From assembly GCF_001686925.1 (NCBI RefSeq), contig NZ_LVEN01000046.1, positions 1-64,000 of the forward strand: a stretch of 64,000 nucleotides of DNA, in the 5' to 3' direction. The stretch is from Flavobacterium piscis (GTDB lineage Bacteria > Bacteroidota > Bacteroidia > Flavobacteriales > Flavobacteriaceae). The notes under the pieces were generated by a model, which was given only the letters and a program-made list of their open reading frames with translations, ran no database searches and had not been told where the DNA came from. Of this stretch, positions 24,238 to 33,891 are shown one piece after another (position 1 is the stretch's first letter; every line of letters begins with the position of its first letter). The translations under genes and the position numbers were made by a program.

Positions 24238-25563
24238 TCAAATCAAGCAAATCACAAAGCTCGTTTTATCTTCGTCGGTTTGGTAGCTCAAGTAACCGCC
24301 GTGTGCTTCGATGATGTTTTTAGAAAGTGTAAGACCAATTCCGGCGCCATCTTTTCTGGTGGTGAAAAACGGGAGAAAGACTTTTTCTCTAATCTCGGCA
24401 TCGATGCCTTTTCCGTTGTCTGAAATAGCAATAAAAAAGCGATTATTTTCGGTATAACTGGACAAGAACATTTTCTTTTCTGTCTTTTCTTTTAAGGCAT
24501 AAACACTATTTGTTATTAGATTAATAATCACTTGTTCGATCTGATTTTTATCAATCAAAATAGATCTTGGACTACTGATTTCGTTTACCATTTCTATATT
24601 TTCCGCTTTCAAAATTGGACTCATGATGCGCATACAATCCTCTAAAAGTAAATTTATTGGCGTCATTTGTTTTGTTGGAGTTGGGAGCATGGCCAGCTTT
24701 CGGTAATTTTCTACAAATACCTGCAAATGGTCACTTCGATTGATAATGGTCGAAATACTGCTTTTGATATCGTCGAAATCATCTTCTTCGAGTTTTTCCT
24801 GATCGACAATCTGAAGTAAATTCTGCGAAAGCGCACGAATTGGGGTTAAGGAATTCATCAATTCATGCGAAATAATTTTCATTAAATTAATCCAGGCTTC
24901 TTTTTCTTTTTTCTCAATAACGCGCTGAATACTGTCTAACAAAATAATGAAATATTCTTTTTCATAAGTCTTTGTAGAGGATGTCTGCAATACAAATGTC
25001 TGTACATCCTGTTCTTCTATTTTTATCGAAATTGCCGATTTCAACTCTGTAAATGCTGTTTTTTCAATCTCATTACAAAGTGATGGCAAATAATTTTTAA
25101 GATATTTCCAATGACTCACTTTGGGTACTTTAAACAAACCTGAAAAGCAATCATTCATTAAAAAAATACTCCAGTCTTCGTTTTCTTTTTCGAGAATCAA
25201 AGTGGCCGTGTCTATATTATTCAATATCGACTGGTAAACCATTTCTTTCGAAGTCTGTTCTTGTTGTTGGTATTTTAAAGTATTGTATAAAAGATATAAG
25301 TTGCTAAATTTCTGTTCTTTTTTCTCTTGCGGAAAATTGGTCGAAAAATCTTTCTGCAAAATGGAGAGCAATATTTTATCATAAAATAAAGAGTGATTTT
25401 TGATATAAAAATACATCTCGCACAACAGTAAGAATATAAAAAAACCTACCAAAATTGCATTGTAGTAAAGCGTTTTATAAATCAGAAAAACACAAAAGAA
25501 AAAGGGCATCATAATAAAGAGAACCCTTATAAACAAAGCATTATAGAATTTCCAGTTTTTCAT
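24238..25563 (-). CDS. NtrB-like sensor histidine kinase
   Basis: A 441-residue kinase with two membrane helices near the N terminus (about 9-53), a PAS-like linker (YQSILNNIDTATLILEKENEDW), a HisKA domain with H233 in ISHELMNSLTPIRAL, and an HATPase domain (NLITNSVYALKEK, DNGKGI, GAGIGLTLSKNIIEAHGG). The ATG at 25563 is used; an upstream GTG frame begins inside a dispersed repeat. It is transcribed after the sigma-54 regulator gene, and the two form an AtoS/AtoC or NtrB/NtrC-type pair. The periplasmic loop is almost absent, so the signal is likely cytosolic or within the membrane. Confidence 0.9.
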   Translation of the reverse strand: MKNWKFYNALFIRVLFIMMPFFFCVFLIYKTLYYNAILVGFFIFLLLCEMYFYIKNHSLFYDKILLSILQKDFSTNFPQEKKEQKFSNLYLLYNTLKYQQQEQTSKEMVYQSILNNIDTATLILEKENEDWSIFLMNDCFSGLFKVPKVSHWKYLKNYLPSLCNEIEKTAFTELKSAISIKIEEQDVQTFVLQTSSTKTYEKEYFIILLDSIQRVIEKKEKEAWINLMKIISHELMNSLTPIRALSQNLLQIVDQEKLEEDDFDDIKSSISTIINRSDHLQVFVENYRKLAMLPTPTKQMTPINLLLEDCMRIMSPILKAENIEMVNEISSPRSILIDKNQIEQVIINLITNSVYALKEKTEKKMFLSSYTENNRFFIAISDNGKGIDAEIREKVFLPFFTTRKDGAGIGLTLSKNIIEAHGGYLSYQTDEDKTSFVICLI

Positions 25564-25578
25564 TATTGTTTTTTTTAT

Positions 25579-25722
25579 TGCCACAGATTAAAAGATTAGA
25601 AATGATTTTTTTACTCTCGCAGATTTTGCAGATATAACAGATTAATTACAATAAATTTTATCTGCAAAATCTGCGAGAGATCAATTTTAAGAATCACTTT
25701 AATCCTTTAATCTGTGGCAAAA
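25579..25722. repeat. Nested perfect inverted repeat between kinase and regulator
   Basis: Outer arms of the CCACAGATTAAA family (25579-25608 and 25693-25722, imperfect) enclose inner arms 25614-25634 and 25659-25679, which match over 21 bp. It separates the regulator gene from the kinase gene on the minus strand and could lower kinase expression relative to the regulator. Confidence 0.85.
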
Positions 25723-25734
25723 CTATTTTTCGTT

Positions 25735-27081
25735 TTAAGAGTTCTTTAAATCGTATTTCTCGATTCTTCTATACAAGGCTGCTCTTGATAAACCTAATTC
25801 TTCGGCTGTTTTACTGATGTTTCCGTTGTATTTGAAGAGTGTTTTTTCGATCGCACTTTTTTCCATTTCAGATAAAGGATTCTCGTCATTTTCCTGAATT
25901 TCTTCGAAATCTAAAATATCCAGATTGGTTACAGAAATGGTATTATTATCTGCCAAAATCAAAGCGCGCTCTATTTTATTTTCCAATTCACGAATGTTTC
26001 CTTTCCAGGGATATTTTTCCAGATATGGCGCTACATTATCATCAAAATGCCAGTTTTCCTGATTGTATTTTTCGGCAATCTTATCCAGGATAAAATGTGC
26101 CATCGGAACGATATCATCTTTTCGTTCGCGTAAAGAAGGCAAATGAATTTCCATTGTATTGATGCGATACAGCAAATCTTCGCGAAATGTTTTATTTTTT
26201 ACCTCAGCTTTTATATCACTATTTGTAGCTGCAATTACCCGAACATTCAAAGGTCTTGCCTTACTTTCTCCTAAACGGGTAACGGTTTTGGTTTGCAAAA
26301 CGTGCAATAGTTTCGATTGTAAATGCAACGGAATATTCCCAATTTCATCCAGAAAAATCGTGCCGCCAGAAGCTATTTCAAATCTGCCTGCAGTATCTGT
26401 TTTGGCATCTGTAAAAGCGCCTTTTGCATAACCAAAAAGTTCACTTTCGAATAAATTATCGCTCAAAGATCCTAAATCAACATGCACAAATGGCTGTGCT
26501 TTACGCTCTGAATTGAGATGAATAAATTCTGCAAAAACATATTTACCGGTTCCGTTTTCGCCCAAAATCAAAACATTAGCATCTGTTCTGGCCACTCTTT
26601 CGGCAATAGAATAAGCTTGTTTAATTTTAAGAGAATTACCAACAAAATAGTTTTTTGCCGGTTTTTCTTCTACCACTTTTTTGCTGTTTTTTCTACTTTC
26701 GGCGACAGCCTTATCTATTGTTTCGAGTAATTTTTCGTTATTCCACGGTTTTAAAACATAATCAAAAGCACCAATTTTTATTCCTTCAACAGCGGTATCA
26801 ATTTTACCAAAAGCCGTCATTAAAATCACGACAGTTTGTGGCGAAAGTGTTTTTATTTCTTTGAGCCAATGAATACCTTCGCGCCCGTCTTCAAAACCAA
26901 TTCGGTAATTCATATCTAATAAAACTACATTTATTTCATTTTCGCTTAAAATAGAAATGATTTTTTTGGGACTATTTTCTGTAAAAATGGTTTCAAAATG
27001 CTTTTTGAGAATCATTTTTGCCGAAAAAAGAATTTCTTCCTGGTCGTCAACGATTAATATTTGAGCTTGTTTCTTTCGCAT
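25735..27081 (-). CDS. Sigma-54-dependent response regulator (NtrC family)
   Basis: A 448-residue activator. The receiver domain (about 7-125) has phosphoacceptor D56 in VVLLDMNY. The AAA+ domain (about 150-380) has Walker A GENGTGKY and the sigma-54 contact loop KGAFTDA, with Asp where the canonical loop has Gly. It ends with a Fis-type helix-turn-helix (NISKTAEELGLSRAALYRRIEKY). It should activate RNA polymerase carrying sigma-54. The ATG at 27081 is the start; upstream codons run into the inverted repeat 27095-27135. The divergent adaptor/ABC operon is the likely target. Confidence 0.93.
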   Translation of the reverse strand: MRKKQAQILIVDDQEEILFSAKMILKKHFETIFTENSPKKIISILSENEINVVLLDMNYRIGFEDGREGIHWLKEIKTLSPQTVVILMTAFGKIDTAVEGIKIGAFDYVLKPWNNEKLLETIDKAVAESRKNSKKVVEEKPAKNYFVGNSLKIKQAYSIAERVARTDANVLILGENGTGKYVFAEFIHLNSERKAQPFVHVDLGSLSDNLFESELFGYAKGAFTDAKTDTAGRFEIASGGTIFLDEIGNIPLHLQSKLLHVLQTKTVTRLGESKARPLNVRVIAATNSDIKAEVKNKTFREDLLYRINTMEIHLPSLRERKDDIVPMAHFILDKIAEKYNQENWHFDDNVAPYLEKYPWKGNIRELENKIERALILADNNTISVTNLDILDFEEIQENDENPLSEMEKSAIEKTLFKYNGNISKTAEELGLSRAALYRRIEKYDLKNS

Positions 27082-27094
27082 GATGTCTTTTTTT

Positions 27095-27135
27095 GTTCGA
27101 TAATGAACGGTCAACTGTTCATTATCGAACAGTTG
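27095..27135. promoter_or_regulatory. Overlapping inverted repeats, probable activator binding site
   Basis: GTTCGATAATGAAC (27095-27108) and GTTCATTATCGAAC (27117-27130) form a perfect 14 bp inverted repeat with an 8-base spacer. A second pair, CAACTGTTC (27112-27120) and GAACAGTTG (27127-27135), overlaps it. The site lies 14 bases before the regulator gene and about 110 bases before the predicted sigma-54 start of the divergent operon, the usual distance of an NtrC-type enhancer. Confidence 0.65.
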
Positions 27136-27195
27136 GTTTTTTGAATGATTTCTAAAGCCTCTTTAAAATCAATACTTTACAAATAATAAATTTTA

Positions 27196-27210
27196 TGGCA
27201 CAGTATTTAC
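27196..27210 (+). promoter_or_regulatory. Sigma-54-like promoter of the adaptor/ABC operon
   Basis: TGGCAC (27196-27201), five bases, TTTAC (27206-27210). Compared with TGGCAC-N5-TTGC, only the -12 G is changed to A. Transcription would start near 27222, about 18 bases before the ATG. No TAnnTTTG promoter is seen in the gap. Confidence 0.55.
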
Positions 27211-27239
27211 CTATTGGTAATCAGTAAATTATTAAAGAA

Positions 27240-28484
27240 ATGGACAAAATAATTCCTCGTAAAAATAGAAAATTTAGATATCTCACAATAGCAATTGGAG
27301 TTTTTTTAGTTCTGGCAACAATCGTGTTTTTTTCGTTTAACACTAAAAGAAGTTTAAATGTAAAAGCAGAAGAACTAAGTATCCAGAAAGTTGAAAAAGC
27401 CTTTTTTGAAGATTTTGTTGTTTTTCAGGCCAAAGTAGAACCTTTGAATGTGATGCTTGTGAATGTTACCGAAGGAGGATCTGTAAAAGAGATTTTTGTC
27501 GAAAACGGTGCCATGGTTACAAAAGGCCAATCGCTGGCGCGTTTGTACAACCCTAATACCGAATTGAATTACCTGACTCAGGAAACGGCAATTATTGAGC
27601 AAATCAACAACTTGAATACCGGAAAACTAAACATAAGAAATCAGGAATTAAACTTAAACAAAGATTTGGTTTTAATCGAACACGATTATAATGATGCCAA
27701 AAGATTGTATGATATGAATGCCCGATTGTATGAAAAAGAGGTGATTTCGAAAAATGACTGGAATACGTTTAAGGAAAGTTTACGTTTTCAGGAAGAACGC
27801 AAAAGAACGATTCAGCAAAGTATTCAAAAAGAAAAACAAACCAATAAAATTCAGATTTCTCAAATCAATCATTCGATTCAGACTATGGAAAAAAGTCTGG
27901 ATATTTTGAGAAACAATAAAAAGAATTTCCTGATTACAGCTCCTGAATCCGGCCGATTAACTTCGTTTCAGCCTGTTTTAGGAAAAACATTTCAGGCCGG
28001 AGAAAGCATTGGAAAAATAGATTCTAAACAAGGTTATAAACTTACTGCCGATATAGATGAATTTTATCTTGAAAAAATACGCGAAGGATTGAAAGGACAG
28101 GTAGAATTTAAAGGAAAAACCCTCGAAGTTTTAGTAACCAAAGTAATCCCGGAAGTGAAAGGCGGACATTTTATAGTAGAACTGGCTTTTACCTCTAAAG
28201 AAGATATTACATTACAAGACGGACTTAGTTTTGGTGTGAAATTAATTTTATCCGAGAAAAACACAACTCTTGTACTTCAAAAAGGAAGTTTTAATCAGGA
28301 TACAGGTGGAAAATGGATTTTTGTCGTAAAAGGCAATAAAGCAGTAAGAAGAAATATAAAATTAGGCAGAGAAAATCCTTCGTATTATGAAATTCTGGAA
28401 GGTTTAAAAGAAGGCGAATCTGTGGTTACTTCATCTTATTCTGATTATAAAGACATCGAAGAGTTGTCGATTAGTACTCAGTAA
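27240..28484 (+). CDS. HlyD/MacA-type periplasmic adaptor
   Basis: A 414-residue membrane-fusion protein. It has a short cytosolic N terminus, one membrane helix (about 14-35), a lipoyl-like half motif (VNVTEGGSVKEIFVENGAMVTKGQSLARL), and a long coiled-coil hairpin (about 115-225). The second lipoyl half (ITAPESGRLTSFQPVLGKTFQAGESIGKI) and a beta-barrel domain follow. It links an inner-membrane ABC transporter to an outer-membrane channel. The downstream genes encode that transporter. No TolC-like gene is in the operon, so the channel must be shared. Confidence 0.9.
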   Translation: MDKIIPRKNRKFRYLTIAIGVFLVLATIVFFSFNTKRSLNVKAEELSIQKVEKAFFEDFVVFQAKVEPLNVMLVNVTEGGSVKEIFVENGAMVTKGQSLARLYNPNTELNYLTQETAIIEQINNLNTGKLNIRNQELNLNKDLVLIEHDYNDAKRLYDMNARLYEKEVISKNDWNTFKESLRFQEERKRTIQQSIQKEKQTNKIQISQINHSIQTMEKSLDILRNNKKNFLITAPESGRLTSFQPVLGKTFQAGESIGKIDSKQGYKLTADIDEFYLEKIREGLKGQVEFKGKTLEVLVTKVIPEVKGGHFIVELAFTSKEDITLQDGLSFGVKLILSEKNTTLVLQKGSFNQDTGGKWIFVVKGNKAVRRNIKLGRENPSYYEILEGLKEGESVVTSSYSDYKDIEELSISTQ

Positions 28485-28604
28485 CGGTTTTCAGTCGCAG
28501 TTTTCATTCGCAGTCGCAGTTTACAATTAATAATTCACAATTAATAATTAAAAAAGTTTCAATCATCAATCAAAAAATAATCAATAACAACTAAAATCAA
28601 AACT

Positions 28605-29312
28605 ATGATAACAATTCAAAATTTAACCAAAGTTTTTAGAACAGAAGAAGTAGAAACTTCCGCTTTAAGCGGTATTTCTTTAGAAATAAAAAAAGGCGAT
28701 TTTCTAACTATCATGGGACCTTCTGGTTGCGGAAAATCGACTTTACTTAATATCATTGGTCTTTTAGACAGTGCTTCCGGCGGAAGTTATAAATTGTTAG
28801 ATCAGGAAATGGTGGGCTTAAAAGAGAAAGGACGAGCTGTTGTTCGTAAAGAAAATATTGGTTTTATTTTCCAGAATTTCAACTTAATCGATGAACTTTC
28901 GGTTTATGACAATATCGAATTGCCTTTGCTTTATAACAACGTAAAAGCATCCGAAAGAAAACAAAAAATAGAGGCAATTGCTGAGAAGCTTAATATTTCG
29001 CATCGATTAAAACATTATCCGCAACAACTTTCCGGAGGACAACAACAAAGGGTTGCGGTTGCAAGAGCTTTGGTAAACGATCCTAAAATCATTTTGGCCG
29101 ATGAGCCAACCGGTAATCTGGATAGTAAAAATGGGAATGAAGTAATGGAACTTTTAACGGATCTGCATGCTAAAGGCGCTACTATTTTGATGGTTACACA
29201 CTCTGATTATGATGCTTCATTTTCGCAAAGAACGATTCACATGAAAGATGGTGTTATATTTTCTGAAAAATTAAATCAGAGAAATGTTGATGTTTTTATG
29301 GACGCTAAATAA
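28605..29312 (+). CDS. MacB/LolD-type ABC transporter ATPase
   Basis: A 235-residue ATP-binding subunit. Walker A is GPSGCGKST (about 38-46), the signature LSGGQQQRVAVARAL is at about 140-154, and Walker B is IILADEPTGNLDS. The family motif NIGFIFQNFNLIDELSVYDN is typical of the MacB/LolD/FtsE group, which couples to FtsX-like permeases. It powers the permease encoded downstream. Confidence 0.93.
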   Translation: MITIQNLTKVFRTEEVETSALSGISLEIKKGDFLTIMGPSGCGKSTLLNIIGLLDSASGGSYKLLDQEMVGLKEKGRAVVRKENIGFIFQNFNLIDELSVYDNIELPLLYNNVKASERKQKIEAIAEKLNISHRLKHYPQQLSGGQQQRVAVARALVNDPKIILADEPTGNLDSKNGNEVMELLTDLHAKGATILMVTHSDYDASFSQRTIHMKDGVIFSEKLNQRNVDVFMDAK

Positions 29313-29319
29313 TTTTAAA

Positions 29320-29391
29320 ATGATAAAATTTATTGTAACGGCAATCTTAATCCTGGTGGGATTTGTTTGCAAGATATTGGCAACAATATAA
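29320..29391 (+). CDS. Possible 23-residue membrane peptide
   Basis: A tiny frame starts seven bases after the ATPase stop. It encodes Met-Ile-Lys, a hydrophobic stretch of about 16 residues, one Cys and a short end: a plausible single membrane helix. It lies between the ATPase and permease genes on the same strand. A hairpin (GCAGGTT, 29399-29405, with AACCTGC, 29411-29417) follows it. It may be a real small subunit, a leader, or chance. Confidence 0.3.
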   Translation: MIKFIVTAILILVGFVCKILATI

Positions 29392-29462
29392 AAATCCGGC
29401 AGGTTCAAGAAACCTGCTGGACTACATTAAAAAGCAACTGTAATAACTATAAAAAAACTATC

Positions 29463-31889
29463 ATGATTTTTAACTGGTTTAAAATATTTATATATCATTT
29501 GAAGCAAAACAAACTGTTTTCGTTTTTGAATGTCATGGGATTAAGCATTGGGATCGCCGGAGTAATTTTTGCTATTTTATATTGGAATAATGAGCACGCA
29601 TACGATCGATGGAATCCGGAAAAAGAAAACGTATATCAGGTTCTCAATGTAATTGGCGCAACGGGCGATACCTGGGCAACAAGTTCTATACCTTTTGGAA
29701 ACACCTGCAAAGCTACAATTCCTGAAATTGAGCAAATTTGCTTTTTATATAATTGGTACTATGAATCTGTAATAAAATATAAAAACAAGAAATTAATAGA
29801 TAAAAAAATAACCGTATCTGATAATAACTTTTTTGATTTTTTCCCTTTTCCAATAATCAAGGGTTCTAAAAAAGACATCTTAAAAGAGAAAAACAGTGTT
29901 GCCATTTCAGAAGAGCAGGCAACGTTACTTTTTAACAATGAAGATCCTATTGGCAAGTCTATTACTTATGAAAATGAATCTTATACTGTAAAAGCCGTTT
30001 ATCGTATTATAAAACCCTCTTCTATTGAACCTAACTATGTTTTTGGAGGAGCTGTTCGTGATTACGATCTTAATCAATGGGGGAATTTTAATTATGGATT
30101 GATGGTTAAAATCAAAAAAGGTGTAGATCCTGCCCTGGTTTTAAAAAAGATGCATAATGTAAATTACGTCAACAGAACTTTAAAAGATGCTAAAGAAAGC
30201 GGTCAGACGGTTGAACAATATATCAAAGAAAATGGCGAAATCAAAATCATTCTGGACCAGCTGAAAAACCTGCGCCTTTATGGCACCAAATCTTCCGGAA
30301 CATCTACTCCGGAAGGAAAAGGAAACTTACAGCTTCTTTATATTATGGCCGGGTTATCTGTTTTAATTTTAGTTTTATCATTAGTAAACTACATTAATCT
30401 TGCCACTGCTTCAGCAATAAAACGTGCAAAAGAAGTTGGTGTTCGTAAAATTGTCGGGGCATCAAAAAAACAAATTATTGCCCAGTTTATATTTGAAACT
30501 GCTATAATTGTTATTCTTGCCATTCTGTTTGCTTTAGCAATAGTCGAGCTCTCATTGCCATACTACAATACCTTTTTAAAGAAAACTTTGACTATGAATG
30601 GTGGTGAATTTTATCTGCAGCTCGTTTTGATTTTTGGATTAGTAATCATTCTTGCAGGTATATTTCCTGCCGTTTATATCTCAAATTTTGAAACTTTAAA
30701 GGTCTTAAAAGGAAATTTCTCCAGAAGCAAAAGCGGTATCTGGATTCGAAATTCGATGCTTATTTTTCAGTTTGGTATAGCGGCATTTTTTATCATCGGG
30801 GCGCTAATTGTAAACTCACAGGTTGATTATATGACCAACAAGGAGCTTGGTTTTAGCGGTGATCAGGTCATTAGAATTCCGTTTAACTATAATGATAGCA
30901 AACAAAAAGCTGCTAAATATATGTTACTGAAACAGGAAATTAAAAAGTATTCAGGTGTTCAGGATGTTTCTACTTTTGCCGGTTCATTTGGCAATAGCAC
31001 GAGCTCGAGTTCAGGATTAACTCATAATAGTATTTTTGTTCAGCCCCGAAATGTCGAAATGGATTTTGGTTTTCTGGAGATGATGAAAATTAAAATTGTT
31101 GAGGGACGTGATCTTTCTCCACAATTTGCCTCGGATACTATTGATAATTGGCTGATAAATGAAACTCTTGTTAAAAAGCTAAAACTTAAAAATCCAATAA
31201 ATACCATAATATCTTCGGGCTGGGGAAATGACAAAGGAAACATGAAATTTAAAGTTGTGGGCGTGGTAAAAGATTTTCATATTACTGGCTTAAAAGATAA
31301 AGTACCTCCTATGGTTTTCATTAATCTTAAAACTTTAAAATGGAATAACTTTAGTAATGTTTTTGTAAAAGTCTCTCCCAACAATTTACCCGAAACACTG
31401 GAGAAATTAAAAAAGTACTGGGGAAAAAATGTAAATCCTGACTATCCTTTTTTCTATGAGTTTGTAAACAAAGGATTTGCAAAAACGTATCAGGAACAAG
31501 TAAAACAAAAGGATTTGTTTTTTATTCTAAATCTTGTAGTAATTATTATTGCCGTTTTTGGATTATTTGCTCTGGCTTCTTTCTCGATGGAAAGAAGACT
31601 TAAAGAAATTGCGATTAGAAAAACACTGGGTGCAGAAACTGATGCTTTACTAAAAGAACTTTCAAGACAATATATTGGTTTTTGTTTGATGGGATTTGTA
31701 ATTGGTATTGTACCGGCTTACATTTTACTTCAAAAATGGCTCGAAGATTTTGCCTTTAGAATCAATATTTCATTTGTTCCGTTTAGTATTGCTTTGATTT
31801 CTTTACTGGTATTAACTTTGATTATTGTTTTAACCAAAGCCTACCAGGTAACCAAAATAGATATCCTGAAATATTTAAAATACGAATAA
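29463..31889 (+). CDS. FtsX/MacB-type ABC permease
   Basis: An 808-residue permease with the duplicated layout usual in Bacteroidota: membrane helix, MacB-like periplasmic domain, three helices ending in the first FtsX-like domain, then a second copy of the same unit. Conserved FtsX segments are seen twice: LATASAIKRAKEVGVRKIVGA and LASFSMERRLKEIAIRKTLGA. The ATG at 29463 fits the N-terminal helix; a TTG frame 32 codons earlier has no signal. With the adaptor and ATPase it should extrude a small molecule, peptide or lipoprotein. The substrate is unknown. Confidence 0.9.
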   Translation: MIFNWFKIFIYHLKQNKLFSFLNVMGLSIGIAGVIFAILYWNNEHAYDRWNPEKENVYQVLNVIGATGDTWATSSIPFGNTCKATIPEIEQICFLYNWYYESVIKYKNKKLIDKKITVSDNNFFDFFPFPIIKGSKKDILKEKNSVAISEEQATLLFNNEDPIGKSITYENESYTVKAVYRIIKPSSIEPNYVFGGAVRDYDLNQWGNFNYGLMVKIKKGVDPALVLKKMHNVNYVNRTLKDAKESGQTVEQYIKENGEIKIILDQLKNLRLYGTKSSGTSTPEGKGNLQLLYIMAGLSVLILVLSLVNYINLATASAIKRAKEVGVRKIVGASKKQIIAQFIFETAIIVILAILFALAIVELSLPYYNTFLKKTLTMNGGEFYLQLVLIFGLVIILAGIFPAVYISNFETLKVLKGNFSRSKSGIWIRNSMLIFQFGIAAFFIIGALIVNSQVDYMTNKELGFSGDQVIRIPFNYNDSKQKAAKYMLLKQEIKKYSGVQDVSTFAGSFGNSTSSSSGLTHNSIFVQPRNVEMDFGFLEMMKIKIVEGRDLSPQFASDTIDNWLINETLVKKLKLKNPINTIISSGWGNDKGNMKFKVVGVVKDFHITGLKDKVPPMVFINLKTLKWNNFSNVFVKVSPNNLPETLEKLKKYWGKNVNPDYPFFYEFVNKGFAKTYQEQVKQKDLFFILNLVVIIIAVFGLFALASFSMERRLKEIAIRKTLGAETDALLKELSRQYIGFCLMGFVIGIVPAYILLQKWLEDFAFRINISFVPFSIALISLLVLTLIIVLTKAYQVTKIDILKYLKYE

Positions 31890-31910
31890 GCTTGTAGACC
31901 ATTTTTTTTT

Positions 31911-31949
31911 AAGAAACCCGCCAAATTATTAAAGTTTGGCGGGTTTCTT
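31911..31949. terminator. Bidirectional rho-independent terminator
   Basis: Perfect 15 bp stem (31911-31925 with 31935-31949), 9-base loop, between the converging permease and L,D-transpeptidase genes. GC-rich core AACCCGCC with A/T flanks suits termination in both directions. Confidence 0.9.
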
Positions 31950-31950
31950 C

Positions 31951-33570
31951 TTATTTTGAAACTAGAGTGTCTGAATATAATAGTTTATCTAATTGCGGAT
32001 CTCTGTCATATACATCGGGATAAAAACCAATTTCCCCTTCCTCACTTACCCAGGCTGTAAAATAACCTATGTAAATAGGGATTTTGTTTTTGAGCATACA
32101 AGTGGTTTCTTTTTCGCCGCTCATTGCCTGATCTATTTTATCAACGGGCCAATCCGGATTGTTTTTTAAAATAGCAAGTGCCAGACCTTTCGCTTCTTTT
32201 ACATTAATACAGCCATGGCTAAAAATACGTTTCTCGAATTCAAACAAACTTTTGGCCGGCGTATCGTGCAAGTAAATATCATTAGGATTTGGAAACATAA
32301 ATTTTACCAATCCCAAAGAATTTTTAGGTCCCGGTTTTTGTCTCACATTTCCTCCGTTCCACTCCATATTATGATCGGCGAGATAATTTTTGTCTTCTGC
32401 TATTTTTGATTTTAATTCGTTTTTAATGATACTCTGCGGAACATACCAATAGGGGCTAAACACAATCCTGTCTATATTACCACTAAAAATTACAGTTTCG
32501 GTCATTCTGGTTCCAACAAAAACATCCGACACCAATTCGTACTTGCCATTTTTAACATACACCAGTTTAAACGACGGAATATTGACCATAACATATTCGC
32601 TTGCCTGTGCCAATTGTGCCGGTATCCATCGGCAACGTTCCATGTTGAGCATTATTGTTTTTATACGATTACCAACAGGTTCATTCATTTGGTTAATGTG
32701 GTCTATGGTAAGGGTATAATTAAGTTTAAGTCCGTATCTTTTTTTATATTTTAAAATACCAGCCATCATCTCTTCGTCATACACATCTCTTTTAGAATCT
32801 TGCGGCAAATCTCCCACGACAAACAAACGTTCCCTGATTTGCTTTACAGCAACTCCACTATCAAAAGGCTTTAAATCTTTATAATTGGCAACGTCAATAT
32901 CAATCTTTTTCCATTGATTGTTTTTCTCGATAGCTTTGTATTTTTTCAACATTGCCTTAAGTTTATAATATTGTCCGAATAAAAGATTTTCATCCTTATT
33001 TAAACGGCCAGGATCAACCATAAGAGAGTCTAATATTTTTGAATACGAAATACTTTTGGCAGGTAAAAACCATCCAATTTTTTTTAAAGTTGCGGGATCA
33101 ACACCAGAATAAACATTACTGGCATAAAACACATACATATTAGACAACAAAAGCTCTGTGTCTATCTGAGGTAAATCTTCTGTCACGTTTTCATTAAAAA
33201 CATCATCTACCAAATCCATATACGGCATAGTTGCCTTGATACCCTGATCGTTTAGCAGGCGAACTTTATGATATAATAATGCTCCAAATTCGCTAACACT
33301 TTTATCGTCGTACCAAAGCAATTTGTATTCTTTCTTTTTATAAAGATCCTGAACATCACTTTGGTATTTTTTGAGTTTGGGATATTTTTTATAAAACTGA
33401 TTAATTGATTCAGCGTCAACAGTAGCTTTTGAAGTATATTTGGTAAATGCAGAAACATTTCCAAATTCGGACCTTGTGTCTTTTGTCAGGATCTCACTGG
33501 CCGTAGATTGAAAAAAAGACATCAAAAAACTAACTACAATAATTACAGATACAGAAGTAAAGTTTCGCAT
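31951..33570 (-). CDS. L,D-transpeptidase (YcbB/LdtD type)
   Basis: A 539-residue secreted or membrane-anchored enzyme that makes 3-3 crosslinks in peptidoglycan or links proteins to it. The N-terminal signal is at 5-25. A long scaffold region holds a peptidoglycan-binding-like helical part (VAVKQIRERLFVVGD, residues about 235-280). The YkuD catalytic domain starts at MVNIPSFKLVYVKNG and carries the active site H452-G-C454 in FSHGCINVKEA. Size and order fit the large LdtD-like group. It is transcribed alone, with a shared terminator. Confidence 0.92.
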   Translation of the reverse strand: MRNFTSVSVIIVVSFLMSFFQSTASEILTKDTRSEFGNVSAFTKYTSKATVDAESINQFYKKYPKLKKYQSDVQDLYKKKEYKLLWYDDKSVSEFGALLYHKVRLLNDQGIKATMPYMDLVDDVFNENVTEDLPQIDTELLLSNMYVFYASNVYSGVDPATLKKIGWFLPAKSISYSKILDSLMVDPGRLNKDENLLFGQYYKLKAMLKKYKAIEKNNQWKKIDIDVANYKDLKPFDSGVAVKQIRERLFVVGDLPQDSKRDVYDEEMMAGILKYKKRYGLKLNYTLTIDHINQMNEPVGNRIKTIMLNMERCRWIPAQLAQASEYVMVNIPSFKLVYVKNGKYELVSDVFVGTRMTETVIFSGNIDRIVFSPYWYVPQSIIKNELKSKIAEDKNYLADHNMEWNGGNVRQKPGPKNSLGLVKFMFPNPNDIYLHDTPAKSLFEFEKRIFSHGCINVKEAKGLALAILKNNPDWPVDKIDQAMSGEKETTCMLKNKIPIYIGYFTAWVSEEGEIGFYPDVYDRDPQLDKLLYSDTLVSK

Positions 33571-33891
33571 ATTTTTAGATTTAAATTAGAAAAGAAATTC
33601 TATTCAAAAAATACCGAAACCCCATAATTTATCCAAAAACAAGCTTTCACATACTTTTCAAACAATGGCAATCCTAAATTTGGGTACTCAAATATAGCTA
33701 AGATTATTGACATTTTGGTCTTCAATTTTTTAAAATTCAACTTAAAAAATTTTGTTATTCCTTTAAAAAAACATTTTTAATACACGAGTTTAAGTGAAAT
33801 TTTCATTTTAATTCTCTTGTAAGAAAGCAAATACAAACCATCAGAATCATTTTGACTAATCTCTATATCAATAAATACAATTTAAAAGGGT
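33571..33891. other. Intergenic gap without gene
   Basis: AT-rich stretch separating divergent genes. It contains a possible minus-strand -7 box TATATTTG (33689-33696) for the L,D-transpeptidase, lacking a TTG at the right distance. Nothing else is seen. Confidence 0.5.

Noticed and set aside
24205..24423. 72-codon plus-strand frame
   Set aside because: Overlaps the end of the sensor kinase gene on the opposite strand; a shadow of the conserved HATPase region.
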